Origin: Tilletia caries | Lineage: Eukaryota; Basidiomycota; Exobasidiomycetes; Tilletiales; Tilletiaceae | Length of the DNA stretch: 64,000 bases | NCBI GenBank assembly: GCA_032718865.1 | Contig: JALUTQ010000024.1 | Location: 109,501 to 173,500, forward strand | Direction: 5' to 3' | Shown: piece after piece, positions 46,497 through 56,850 of the stretch | How positions within the stretch are numbered: position 1 is the stretch's first letter | Layout of the letters: every line of letters starts with the position of its first letter | The notes under the pieces: model-generated | Seen by the model: the letters and a program-made list of their open reading frames with translations, nothing else | The model's database searches: none | Told to the model about the DNA's origin: nothing | Program-made: the position numbers and the translations under genes

Positions 46497-46948
46497 AATA
46501 CCACATAATGACACAGAGAAATTTTAAACCACAGAATGACACAGTTGGCTTTGTCGGCCGAGAACCATAGACAGTATCAACACAGTTCTGTATAACTTCG
46601 TACCATAACAATTTTGAGATGTTCCCTCCTTGACAACACACACGACCACACAGCAAAATACACATGAAATTGGTATCTAGCGATTCCTTGTGTAGTCCTC
46701 TGCTGAAAATGGCGGTTGACAGCCAAAGTTAAGTTTCAGCTATGGTAATTCTGTGATCCTGTCACCTGAGCGACGTCGAAAAATTCATGGGCGCCTAGGA
46801 AGGTCGCAAATGGCCCTATGGACACATATTACTCCAGCCAGAGTATGGCAATGTTAGTATGCTACATAGCTTTATGTAACATCTATAAAAAGAGTAGGGA
46901 GCTTTTGAGGTACTATATCGAGCTCCTCAAGGTTAGAATCAATATTTA

Positions 46949-47891
46949 CAGTCGCTCCAGTAAGTTTTGACACCCCCAGGAAAAAAAAAATTGGAGAACG
47001 CGCAACACAATTTTTTCTGGAAAATACGGCCCATAGGTTCCATATGTATAGAGCGGGCTTCCGGTGAGTTCCAGCACGTCGAATCATCAATCGACACCAC
47101 TACCATTTGTACAGCCTCGACCTTCCTCATACTTGAATTGACCCTCTCCGCCTCTCCCCTCTTCCTTCTTATTCAGATCTGATAGGTAACGTCTCATAGG
47201 CAGATCTCCTGGACGTGCGCACTTGTACGCCCGAGTACAGTTCATGCTCCGATGCGCGTTCCTGCTGCTGTTCGTCGCTCACCTCTCTTGTACTGACCCA
47301 TGCTTATATCTTCTCTTAGCTGACTCATCCTCTTCCTTAATCTCCATTCTCTGACACATCCCCTGTTCTTTCTGTGTCTCTTTCCCTGACTACCGCAGTA
47401 ACCCTTCTTCTGACCAACCAAACGCAGCTGTCGCCTATCTCACCTCTGCCTCGACGTCTCGTCCTCTAGCACGTCAGGTCCTTCTCCGTTCCGCTCATCC
47501 CTCTTCCTCCAAACTCTCGACTCTCTCAGCACCGTCCCCTGTCACTCTCTCCCCGCCCCTCGACGGTGTCTCTATCTATAATCTTTTTTGGCACCCCGTC
47601 TTTTTCCCTCTCCCTTCTTCACAGTTTCACACGCCGTTCCGCCCGCTCTCTCTTCTTTCTTGCTTTCCTCTCTTTGGGTCTGGGAATCAATGTCGGCAGT
47701 TATTCCCATACATCATTCCTGTCTCTGAAGATTCGCCGCGCCATAAAGCAGCTCCTGCCTGCTGGCCAGTAAACCTTGCTCTTACATAGATCGCAATGAG
47801 ATGTTTTTGTCCCGAAATTCCTCCACACATTTTTCTCTCCAGCGCTCCCACATTTTAATTTTGGCCGCGTCAAAACTTATGGGAGCGACTG
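46949..47891. mobile_element. Tc1/mariner-type MITE nested in the Mutator-like element
   Basis: Terminal inverted repeats of about 23 bp begin CAGTCGCTCC and end in AAGTTTTGAC, with two mismatches between ends. Both ends are flanked by TA (46947-46948 and 47892-47893), the usual Tc1/mariner target. The interior of about 900 bp is pyrimidine-rich with no transposase frame. Confidence 0.7.
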
Positions 47892-48208
47892 TATTCGATG
47901 TCACCTCTTTTTCCACCTTGTATTTCACACAGCTGCCATTTTATAGTTCTAAGCCCAGACCACAATCACATTTCTCCAGATAACAACATGTAGCCCGTTC
48001 TATTCTGCTGTTAGAGCTGCACCCATCGTCTTGACTACCTTCTCTTCAGGCTGAACGGTACATAGTAGTGACAGTAAGTGATGTACTGTGTTGATACTGT
48101 CTATGGTTCTCGGCCGACAAAGCCAACTGTGTCATTCTGTGGTTTAAAATTTCTCTGTGTCATTATGTGGTATTCGGAGGTCAGGTGTGTCATCCTGTGG
48201 TATACCTC

Positions 48209-48217
48209 CTCGTCCGG
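48209..48217. repeat. 9-bp target site duplication, right
   Basis: CTCGTCCGG, the right copy of the duplication at 45929-45937. Confidence 0.85.
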
Positions 48218-48445
48218 CGAGAATTGCCAACACCAACCGTCTGGTCACTCTGGAATGACCTGAAGCACGAAGAGTGGGAGAGGAGTGACGACTGGGCAGG
48301 CGCGCAGTAGGGCTGTAGCGCTGTCAGCGAGGGAGGAGCTTGATGCGGACAGCCGGACGATGCAGGGCTTTCTGTCTGAGTGCGATGAGCGATGAGTCAA
48401 AACCTCGCAAGTCGTCTTTCTGTAACATATGGGTCGAGCGGAGTG
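48218..48445. other. spacer between the two transposons
   Basis: Continues the frame interrupted by the Mutator-like element (RELPTPTVWSLWNDLKHEEW and onward) to a stop at about 48310. Nothing else seen. Confidence 0.35.
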
Positions 48446-48448
48446 CCG
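48446..48448. repeat. 3-bp target site duplication (CCG), left
   Basis: CCG flanks the Harbinger element here and again at 52000-52002. Confidence 0.6.
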
Positions 48449-48468
48449 AGGGAGATTCAAAGTGTAAA

Positions 48469-48550
48469 CGTGAGATATTTTAGCTCCAGCGAAATCGGAA
48501 AAGAAGGTGGTTCTCACACGTAGCTCTTTGAGGGCCCCTGTTGTGAGAAG
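48469..48550. repeat. left subterminal TTCTCAC/GTGAGA repeats of Harbinger
   Basis: CGTGAGA at 48469, TTCTCACACG at 48511 and TTGTGAGAAG at 48541, in mixed orientation. Probable binding sites for the element's Myb-like protein or transposase. Confidence 0.6.
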
Positions 48551-48673
48551 AGGAGAAGACGAGTCAGACTGAAATGTCAGCAAGAAAGAAACCACCAGTC
48601 GACCTCTTCATTCAATCCATCAAGCATCACCTCCCCACCAGCAGCTTTCTATCGCCTTTGTCTTCAATCCGTC

Positions 48674-50179
48674 ATGGCCCCCAAGAAAAGCAGCATTCCT
48701 CCCAAGCAGACTCGCTCAGGCGCGCGCCGTACAGCTCCGCAACGCGTCGCCGCCCGTCCTGAAGCCGCTGATGTTTCTCCTACCCCTCCCGTTTCTTCTT
48801 CCCTCCCCTCTTCTACTCTTCAGCAGATCCCAACTCCTCTTCGCAGCCCAGCACTGCTGCCTGATGCGCCCGACCCGCGCGTCAGTCCTCCTTCTGTGAT
48901 GGGAGCAGATTCTATCCACCCTCCGCCTCCGCCGCCACCTCCTGCGCCTGTAGCGGCACATCAGGCCCGTCTGCGTGCCACACCTCTGCCGCCCACACCC
49001 GCTGCTCCCGCAATTGAACGAAAGGACTCACCGTTGGAGGATACGGATGACCTTGATGGATTGAGCGACTACGAGAGGCAACAGGTCAGTTGTCTGAAGT
49101 CTGATGTCTGCTATCTGCTGCCTGCTCCAGACAATCAGAGTACTCACCAAGTTTGTTCCGATGAATCATGAACGCAGATACTTGCTGCAGCATCCAGCGC
49201 GCCCTCAGGTGATGGCAATGCGCAAGATGCCGATGCGGGAGGCGTCGATGCCGAGGATGGAGGAAACGAGTCTGGTCCCACAGCACAAGCAAACGCAGGT
49301 CGCAAAAAAAAATCCGCTTCGGCAGTGGACAAAGAACCACGGCACAAATGGACCAACGAGGAGAGGTCAGCGATCGTCAAATTCATGAAAAGCCACCCTC
49401 TTCTTCAGCAGGCGATGTTGCCCGGTCGCTCGGACTCTGACTCAGGAAGGAAGATCAACACGAATACACTGCTTCGTGAATGCGCACAATATCTCAACGA
49501 GGAATGCGGATCTTTTCTGGGCAAAGCGGATCCCCAGGCCGCACTGAAGGAACTCAGTGTGACCGGAAGAGGGAAGGATGCGTCAGAGATCCCACGAGAA
49601 GGACCTTTGCAAGTCGAGCGGCAGAATGCAGTCAAGAAATGTTTCTATTTCGAGGACTGGCATGCTATGCGTCGGGACAGACGGACATCAGCTCCAAGGA
49701 GGGGAAGGGTAGGGGGAGGAGAGGGTTTGATTGCACTTGAGAAGAATGGTCTTCGAGCAGGGAGCGAGGATGGAACAGAGGATGATGATGAAGATGAGGA
49801 CGAGGGGGAAGAGGATGGACAAGATAATCAAGACACCAAAGAACCCGAGAAGGACAACGACAAGAAAGGCAAGAAACGAGCGCTGTCGCCAGCAAGCGGA
49901 CCGACTGGAGGAAACTCAAAGAAGAGTCAGCGCTCCTCAACTTCCGTCGATGACTTGGCGGCTACCATGGAAGCGTCGATCCATGAACGCAATGAGCAGG
50001 CCACAATCAGACAGCAAGCGGACGCGGAAAGGGATGGAGAACGACTCCAAATTGAGAAGGAGAAGCTGGAAATTCAACGCATGGACGCCGAGACGAGGCG
50101 TATGGAGGCGATCAACGCTCGCGAAGCTCAGAAGCAGCAAGGAGACTTGATCATGGCCATGCTGTCCAGAATGAACTAG
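48674..50179 (+). CDS. Harbinger accessory protein, Myb/SANT-like
   Basis: Predicted 470 aa in two exons: 48674-49084 and 49178-50179. In PIF/Harbinger elements a second protein with a Myb/SANT (trihelix-like) domain binds the termini and helps carry the transposase into the nucleus. The N-terminal about 135 residues are Pro/Ala/Ser-rich with a run of prolines. After the intron there is an acidic Gly/Asp stretch and GRKKK, then the SANT-like domain RHKWTNEERSAIVKFMKSHP (about residues 188-250) with the conserved Trp. An Asp/Glu-rich block, a KKGKKR nuclear-type basic patch and a C-terminal coiled coil (ERLQIEKEKLEIQRMDAETR) follow. It converges with the transposase gene. Confidence 0.85.
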
Positions 50180-50267
50180 CATCCACCTGTGTTAAGCTTC
50201 ACTTCCACAGACCTCGACATTTAGATATCAGACATGAAATAATAAAGACATCGTTTGGATTACTGCT

Positions 50268-51770
50268 TCATGCCGCTCGTAGAAGACTGTCCATCCTCCT
50301 CTTATCTGACTCTGCTAGCTGCACTCTCGTCATCTCCTTCTGACGCGATCTCCAGGTGGTGTCCTCGAAGCGCAACTTCCTCGTCTTGTTCAAAGCGTCG
50401 TGTAGTCCTTCTCTTCGTTCTTTGGCCTCGTCGATCCGCAGATCCTTTCGGTCTGTGGTGGTATACTCTTGTGCCTCGTTCTGCTGAGACACTGACCAGG
50501 CCTCGTGTGATCGCTCCCTTCCCTCTGCGGCTAACCGTTCCATCTCTTCGTCTTCGTTCACATTGCTCCAATCAACGTCATTCGGTCGCATCTCCCTTTC
50601 CAGACCCTCCTTCACATAGACCAGATACCTTCCCGCATCATCCTCCTTCATGGCGAGGTTATGGGCAACAAGGCATGCCAAAATGTAATCTTGCGCGTAC
50701 TCCTCGGCCTCTGGAGTCGCCAATAGACCTCTGTACCCCTTTAACGCAGGGAATCGCCCTTTCACGTATGCCATCGCATGCTCGCTGCGGATTCGGATGC
50801 TGGATAGATTGTAGTTGAACCTGCGAAAATCAACCGACTTTGTCGCTGCGAGATGCTGATATGGCGAAACAAGATAGGGAGCATATGGGTAGCCAAGATC
50901 GGCCCATATCCATTCGCCCTCGTTGAGATATCGCCGCGGCGTGGCGACAATTGCCGAACAAGCCCATGCTCTTGCGTCCGATGATGCGCCTCGGTGTCCT
51001 ATAACGTAGCCTATGATTCGTAAAGTGTGAAGCAGAGTGATGAGCTGAATGTTGAAGGAAAATCGCCGTTTTCGGTTCATGAACGAGTCGCCTCCATCGA
51101 GACCTGGTCCCCAAGCGCACAAGATGTGAACTCCGTCCACCGAAGCATATCCATTCCTCCACTTCTTGACGCCGCAACGGTCCTCCACCCATTTCTTGCT
51201 CTCCTTCTTCTCCCCCTCACTAGCCCAGCACAAAACACTCTTCTCGAGTGCGCAAAGTGCTTCCACAGTCCTGCGGGTAAAATTGACGATTGAACCTTCA
51301 GAGAACGCGCATAGCTCCGCTGTATTCTTGACTGATGCGCCGTTGCCGTCGTGACCGAAGCGAAACAAAGCAATGGCGATTTGATCTTCGACGGGCGCAG
51401 TCTTGCCGTACTTGGGGTTGAAGATGGGGTGGACGGCCAAACGTGATACGATGCTGCGAAAAGCGGCCGGCTCCATCCTGACCAGCTGTCGATACCGCAA
51501 AAAGTCTTCGTCTCGCTCGTAGGCCAGAAGTCGCTCTCCAATAGTCACGCCGAGTCTTGCAACAGCACTGCGAGTGCTCAAATAGCGACGATGATGCACG
51601 GCATCGATAGCCTGCAGCATTTCGGCTGCGTGCGCGAGATCGCTGTCTGCTGCTGCTGCGTCTCCTCTCTCGTCCGCACTGAACGCGTCCGCCATCGTCT
51701 GTTCCACGTTGGCGAGCGCCAGTACCGTGAATGACTGTTCGATAATGTTGCGATTGGATGAACGCGGCAT
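50268..51770 (-). CDS. PIF/Harbinger DDE transposase
   Basis: Predicted 500 aa, one exon. It cuts and rejoins the transposon ends. The DDE nuclease core (DDE_Tnp_4 type) is visible. The first Asp is in YASVDGVHILCAW, the second in GHRGASSDARAW, and the Glu in IRIRSEHAMAYVKGRFPALKG. Supporting motifs are GEWIWADLGYPYAPYLVSPY and DYILACLVAHNLAM. An N-terminal helix-turn-helix-like region (AELCAFSEGSIVNFTRRTVE) precedes the core. The ATG at MPRSSNRN was chosen; the frame is open upstream to 51935, but that stretch reaches into the subterminal repeats. The C-terminus is highly charged. No stop, frameshift or missing catalytic residue is seen. Confidence 0.9.
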   Translation of the reverse strand: MPRSSNRNIIEQSFTVLALANVEQTMADAFSADERGDAAAADSDLAHAAEMLQAIDAVHHRRYLSTRSAVARLGVTIGERLLAYERDEDFLRYRQLVRMEPAAFRSIVSRLAVHPIFNPKYGKTAPVEDQIAIALFRFGHDGNGASVKNTAELCAFSEGSIVNFTRRTVEALCALEKSVLCWASEGEKKESKKWVEDRCGVKKWRNGYASVDGVHILCAWGPGLDGGDSFMNRKRRFSFNIQLITLLHTLRIIGYVIGHRGASSDARAWACSAIVATPRRYLNEGEWIWADLGYPYAPYLVSPYQHLAATKSVDFRRFNYNLSSIRIRSEHAMAYVKGRFPALKGYRGLLATPEAEEYAQDYILACLVAHNLAMKEDDAGRYLVYVKEGLEREMRPNDVDWSNVNEDEEMERLAAEGRERSHEAWSVSQQNEAQEYTTTDRKDLRIDEAKERREGLHDALNKTRKLRFEDTTWRSRQKEMTRVQLAESDKRRMDSLLRAA

Positions 51771-51855
51771 GATAGCTTGCGGATTGTGGTGAGGGTGAGA
51801 TGTGGTGATGTTGTGATGGTATAACGTCTCTGCTGCTTTGAAAGAAAAATGATGC

Positions 51856-51985
51856 TTCTCACACTTTAGCTGCATCTTCTCACGCGATTTCGATGAAGAA
51901 GTCTTGCCCCTATTGAACTGCCATCGTGATATCACAAACGTGAGATGTGGACCTCGCTTCTCACGAATTTAGGCTCTTCTCACGA
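51856..51985. repeat. right subterminal TTCTCAC/GTGAGA repeats of Harbinger
   Basis: Five copies: TTCTCACAC at 51856, TTCTCACG at 51877, CGTGAGA at 51939, TTCTCACGA at 51958 and TTCTCACGA at 51977. They mirror those at the left end. Confidence 0.6.
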
Positions 51986-51999
51986 CTTTGAATCTCCCT

Positions 52000-52002
52000 C
52001 CG
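52000..52002. repeat. 3-bp target site duplication (CCG), right
   Basis: Right copy of the CCG next to the Harbinger terminal repeat. Confidence 0.6.
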
Positions 52003-52255
52003 AGCTGACCGGAGACTTGGCGTGTTGCTCCTTTCCACCCCTGCCTACTTAAGGACGTCCACCACATACATATACAGGCCCAGTTTTGTTCTGCACACTC
52101 CTTATCTTTCTCTTCTTCTCTTTCCTGTTTACATATCTTCTCCAGTACATTGACAGATCTCACCTACTCAACCCCCCAGCGCAGAGGCTTACCCCTTTTC
52201 ACTGACATCTCCCATCAGTCACTCCTTTTCAACTTCCGGGCATCCTTCAGTAAAT
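52003..52255 (+). promoter_or_regulatory. promoter/5' leader of heparinase-like gene
   Basis: 253 bases between the Harbinger end and the start codon. It has a CT-rich leader but no clear TATA box. The transposon sits directly at this promoter. Confidence 0.4.
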
Positions 52256-55045
52256 ATGTCGTCCTTCAGTCAGCTTCCGAGTCATTCGACTCCCGGGCTT
52301 GAGAAGGGATACGCATTCGAGGGTAAGTCCATGCCTTTGCGCTGTGGGACGCGTTTTAGGCGAGCTGGCGAGTTACTCACCTTTCTGCGGCTTGCCACTC
52401 GAACCTCTTCTCAATCACAGAATATGAAACTGTGCCTCAAGGCAAGCGACGTGGCCGATTCCCACGCTGGGCGAAGATTGCCATTCCTATTCTCCTGGTC
52501 GTCATCGTCGCAGCCGTTGTCGGCGGCGTCGTCGGCGGGGTTGTCGGCAAGAAGGACAACGACAACAGCGGTGGCGGTGGGAATGGTCAACAAGGCGGTA
52601 ACAACCCTACTGCAGGCACCTCATCAGGGTCAGGGGCCATACGAAGTGTGAAAAATTCATACAGCGACTCCCTTGTGTCATCTGCTTCCAATGCTGCCAA
52701 AGCCGGTGGCGGCGACGATCTATTTTTCACGGGGACAGATTTGTATGGCAACCCCATCTTCAAGACCTCGTCGATCGATTCAGGATCACCTTCAACATCC
52801 AGCTCAAAAGCTACAACATGCGGCTCCGATCCGGATGCCTCCAGTCTGAGCGGCAGCCTATCGAAACTCCGTTCTCACCCGCGCCTGATCGCACCGGAAT
52901 ACCAATGGGACTGCCTGGCCAGTCGAATTCAGTCTGACGCATATCTCACTGTCTGGAACGCCACCATCTTCGCCAACGCTTCCGCCTGGTACTCACTCCC
53001 GCCCACCAACTACTCCATCGACGGAGGCTTCACAGGTTCCGGAATTCTCGACGTCGCCCGTGAGGTGCAGCAGCGCGTTCGGGCCTGGGCCTATGTTGCG
53101 AGGGCCACAAATGATCAGAAGTGGGTCGACCGTACTTGGCGCGAGCTTAGCGTCGCGGCTGCCAACACGAGCACGTACTTTGGCCAGGATCAGCCGACGC
53201 CTTGGAACGCTCTGCACTTCCTCGACACGGCCGAGATGACGACGGCTTTTGCGATCGCTTACGACTGGCTGTACCCAAGCTGGAACGCTACCCAGAAAGC
53301 GTACATCGTTGATTGGATCAAGCGCTGGGGTCTCCAGCCCGGTATGCAAGCGTACACAACGGCTGACGGATGGTGGACAATGGCCGGAAACAACAACGGC
53401 AACTGGAACTGTGTCTGCAATTCAGGAATGATTCTCGGCGCCCTTGCCATTGCCGGTGACGACGATTCTGGATTGTCTTCCCAAATTCTGAGCAACGGCA
53501 TTGCGAACATGAAGCAAGGCTGCATGACGGGGGTCTGCAGCGATGGAACATGGTCCGAAACGGCCAACTACTGGTACTTCGGCACCAATGCTCAGGCTCG
53601 CGCTGTCTCGGCCTTGACAACGGCCACAGGCAACGATCAAGGACTGATGGCCTCCAACCCGAACTGGATTAAGACAGCTTACTACCACATGTTCGTCAGC
53701 GGCAACGGAGGCATGTACGCCTACGGAGACAACGGTCCCAACAAGTACTCCGCCAACGCAAACGGTCTCTTCCTCTGGTCCCAAATCGCCTCCGACCCAC
53801 GTCCCGCTCTTTTCCAGCGTGACCGGGCCGATGCAGCAGGCGACCCACTCAGCATGTTCTGGTACGACACTTCCGTCCGCGGTGGTTTCTGGTCCGGACT
53901 TGCCCTTGACCGATTCTTTTCCGTCGGCCAGAATGCGTGGGCTTCGATGCGGAGCTCATGGACTGACTTTGAGGGCACGTATGTGGCGATCAAGTCGAGC
54001 AATGCTACCGGCCACCAGAGTCACGGCGATCTGGATGCTGGCAACTTTGTTATCGATGCGATGGGAACTCGATGGGCGGGCGAGTACGGAAATGCCGACT
54101 ATCTGAGCGAAGGGTACTTTAGCTCAGAGAAGCAGGACTCAGCGCGCTGGCAGGTGAGCTCTCGTAGTATTGTCCTCTTGATTGTGTTTTCTGGGAACTG
54201 CCACTAACAATTCTACATTTGAATCTGTGTCTTTTTCCTGCCTCGTCACACCTTTCACTTTGACAGTACTTCCGGTGAGTTGTCACAGTGTCTTCTGTCA
54301 GACGAATACCTTTTCCAGTAGCTGACTGGACTTTGTTTGAATCTGCAGCAAAGGAACTCAGGGCCAGAACACCTTGGTCATTGGCATGGAGAACCAGATC
54401 GCCGACTGCCAGCCTCAGAATCGGTTCGAATCGACCAATGTCACCCAGACCGACTCGGTCAGCTTTAAGCCCGCCAAGACGGACGCCGCTTACTTTGTGA
54501 CTGACATGAGCTCAGCCTACGGTCTCGCGTCTGGATCGGTTAAGCGTGGAATCCGAATGCTCAACGCCCGTCGTGAAATTCTGCTTCAGGACGAGCTGAG
54601 CTCCGCCGTCAACGCGGATGTGCAATGGCGCGTGCAAACGAATGCGACAATCACGCTTTCGGAGGATAAGCGCACGGCTACGCTTCAGTTGCAACGAATC
54701 GTCAATCCCAACGCTGCGTACGGCGGCCTCACGGCAGACTTGACCGAGCGTCGGACGATGATTGTCAAGATCCTGGACCCTACTCCGAGCGGAGCGGTGT
54801 TCAGCGTTCAGGCTGCACCTGCGAAGCGAATCTACGGCTCTGAGCCCGCTCAGACGATGGCGGGTGTAATCGGCGACCAGCCCAACACGGGCGTGAGCGT
54901 GCTTTCGATCGAAGTAGCGGCTGGCGGGACGCCTGCCACGATTGCGGTCGTGTGGCAGCCGCAGTGGGACGATCTCGACTCGGACGACTCGGCGCTACCG
55001 AAGCAGGTCCAGCTCGATCAGTGGACGGTGACATCTCACAACTAA
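52256..55045 (+). CDS. membrane-anchored heparinase II/III-like polysaccharide lyase
   Basis: Predicted 834 aa in four exons: 52256-52322, 52421-54153, 54267-54274 and 54349-55045. Family members cleave uronic-acid polysaccharides by beta-elimination, using an alpha/alpha toroid and a beta-sandwich. A short cytosolic N-terminus with RRGRFPRWAK precedes one membrane helix (IAIPILLVVIVAAVVGGVVG, about residues 40-62), giving a type II membrane protein with the catalytic part outside. A Gly/Asn linker follows, then the toroid (HPRLIAPEYQWDCL, AWAYVARATND, NNNGNWNCVCNSGMILGALA). The lyase signature GHQSHGDLDAGNFVIDAMG lies near residue 525. Exon 3 is only 8 nt (TAC TTC CG), yet it is needed to keep the frame between exons 2 and 4. 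Several N-glycosylation sequons are visible. Substrate not inferable. Confidence 0.85.
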
Positions 55046-55377
55046 TGTGCCGGCCCTCAGAAGCTTCGATAATCCGGCTCTTAATTCTCAACATACCAGC
55101 AAGTTTACCTACCCAGCAACAAGGACAATCGATCTTCCCAGTCCCTTCTTTCCATTTCCCCCCTTTCACTCTCCGCTTTCTTGTACATCCTTCACTTCAT
55201 AGAGGCTGCCTATTTTTCACCAGATCACAGCATCCCAAATGGACTTTCCTTTCACATCCTCTCCGCCTGTGATCTTCTCAGCGGCCTCGCGGCATGCGTG
55301 AAGTGGGAAAAATGATGCGTCGATCGCATTTGGTTTCGACATACCGTCTCCACGCCAGGACTGACCTTCCCTCCGTC
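55046..55377. other. 3' flank of lyase gene
   Basis: 332 bases of probable 3' UTR and spacer before the long inverted repeat. No gene seen. Confidence 0.45.
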
Positions 55378-55796
55378 TGCTACCCCCGACAGTGATGGCA
55401 CACAGCGATGGCACAACATCACAGAGCAGCATAGAGATACCTGCCTTGAGATCCGATGATTTTACTGCGCCATCTGCGGGTGTCAGATCTTTCGTTGCTG
55501 CCTTTCAGAGCTTTTTGCATCCAGGCTGAGTGCCACCTCCAACCCGGTCGGGTTGGAGGGAAATATGCCAGACAGCCCCCAATTGTGAACACTCAAATCC
55601 AAGCTTCACCACGGCCAAGTTGAGGATCCGCGAAGAGGGGCTCCCTCGATTTGTAAAAAATATATTGAATCGATTCACCTGGCTTTATGCCTCTTCCTTG
55701 GTGCTGTGCAGGTGTGGGACGTCGGGAGGATGGGCGAGGTCAAGAAGGTCATGGCGAATGTCAACTTCTACTCCGCTTCGATCTTCCCACCCTGTT

Positions 55797-56072
55797 TGCT
55801 TCAACGACGGGCCACATCACCACGACCACCCGGACGCCCTCGCAGAGAGCACTTTCGAGCTTCTGCTATTTTTACGCTCCATCCCATGGTCCGCCCCGGC
55901 CCTGGAGTTGTGTGAAGGGAAGATGGGTCAGGTCGGCTTCATGTGGGCCTCAGGACTTCTTTGGTTAAGCTTAGGAACTTGCCTCAACATGCTAATATCA
56001 GGCCTGAGGATGACATTTTCATGCTATCGACACCGGAGAGGGCTTGAAAGGGCATGGAAGGCTTGGAAATAA
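55797..56072 (+). pseudogene. C-terminal membrane-protein fragment (IR-R)
   Basis: Same fragment as 3437-3720 in the left copy: an acidic N-terminal part, one membrane helix and a basic tail ending AWKAWK. An alternative upstream frame (VWDVGRMGEVKKVMANVNFY) also looks coding, suggesting a frameshift between the two. Confidence 0.4.
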
Positions 56073-56154
56073 ATCATAGGATAGGAAGCAGGTGGTCTAT
56101 TGCTGGTTTTACTGATGGGTGTAGCGTCAGGGTCGTGTCAAGCTGATGGCGAGG

Positions 56155-56490
56155 TCAGCTGGGTGAGTTCGGTTCGCTGGCAACTTCGAAGACGCATCGG
56201 AGCTGCTCATCCTCAGAAAGGACGACATTAGAATCGCTCGCACAGCACATATCAACAGCAGCCTTCAAGACCCGGAACAGCCTCCTTGATTTATGCTTGA
56301 GCTTCTCCGGGTAATTTTTGGTGTGCCATCGCAAGCAGTTGTGCATCATACTGCGCCGGCTGTCGTTTTGAGGGATTCGGGCAAATATGCCAAAACCCTC
56401 CCAGAACCCTTCCCGGCTTGGAGCACTTTCTGCACCACATTCACCAACTCCATCATCGGAGACAGAACGGCATGGAGAAAGGCATCCTGA
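56155..56490 (-). pseudogene. frameshifted coding fragment (IR-R)
   Basis: Counterpart of 3017-3354. It shows the same two-frame structure and the same stop. Confidence 0.4.
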
Positions 56491-56533
56491 GTATAGTAAA
56501 AATATTTAACGGAGCTGGACCGCTTCGGGTGCC

Positions 56534-56850
56534 ATGTTGATTGCTGAGAATGGCGTGGTGGTGCTGTTCACGATGGTGTTGCCTGGAAGGAGTTGGGCCG
56601 GCCAATTCGGCCTCCAGTCATGCTGTGTGCCTCCAACCTCTTCCTTCTTGATCAGACACCAAAACTCATGGAAGCAGCCCCGTCCAGAAGCCCGGATTGC
56701 CCTTCACGTATTTTTTGGGAGCAACTGAGGGTATCTTCGGTGCTGTGGCAGCTCTCTGGATGGAGTTGGCTGGAGCGGTGGATTTTTCCTCGGGATTTCC
56801 AGGAGGGTTCTGGGATCATTGAGGCATTCAAGGGTTATGGACCACGCTGA
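56534..56850 (+). pseudogene. decayed coding fragment with hydrophobic segment (IR-R)
   Basis: Counterpart of 2661-2973. Here one extra A keeps the second frame in phase to the end (RDFQEGSGIIEAFKGYGPR, then stop). Family not recognised. Confidence 0.35.

Larger units (their letters stand above)
45938..48208. mobile_element. Mutator-like non-autonomous transposon with nested insertions
   Basis: A 2271-bp element starting GAGGTATACCACAGGATGAC and ending in its reverse complement. The terminal inverted repeats are 124 bp. They are identical apart from one 7-bp duplication (ATGACAC) and a later insertion in the left repeat. The flanking 9-bp duplication and long repeats fit the Mutator (MULE) superfamily. 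Each terminus carries three tandem copies of ACCACANNATGACAC, likely transposase-binding sites. The interior is AT-rich and codes for no transposase, so it must be moved by one supplied elsewhere. Two smaller elements sit inside it. Confidence 0.85.
48449..51999. mobile_element. complete PIF/Harbinger DNA transposon
   Basis: A 3551-bp element with 15-bp perfect terminal inverted repeats (AGGGAGATTCAAAGT) and a 3-bp duplication of CCG. It holds the two convergent genes typical of the superfamily: a Myb/SANT-like protein on the plus strand and a DDE transposase on the minus strand, with only 88 bases between their stops. Both frames are intact. Subterminal copies of CGTGAGA/TTCTCACG occur near both ends, three on the left and five on the right. 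It looks potentially autonomous. Confidence 0.88.
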
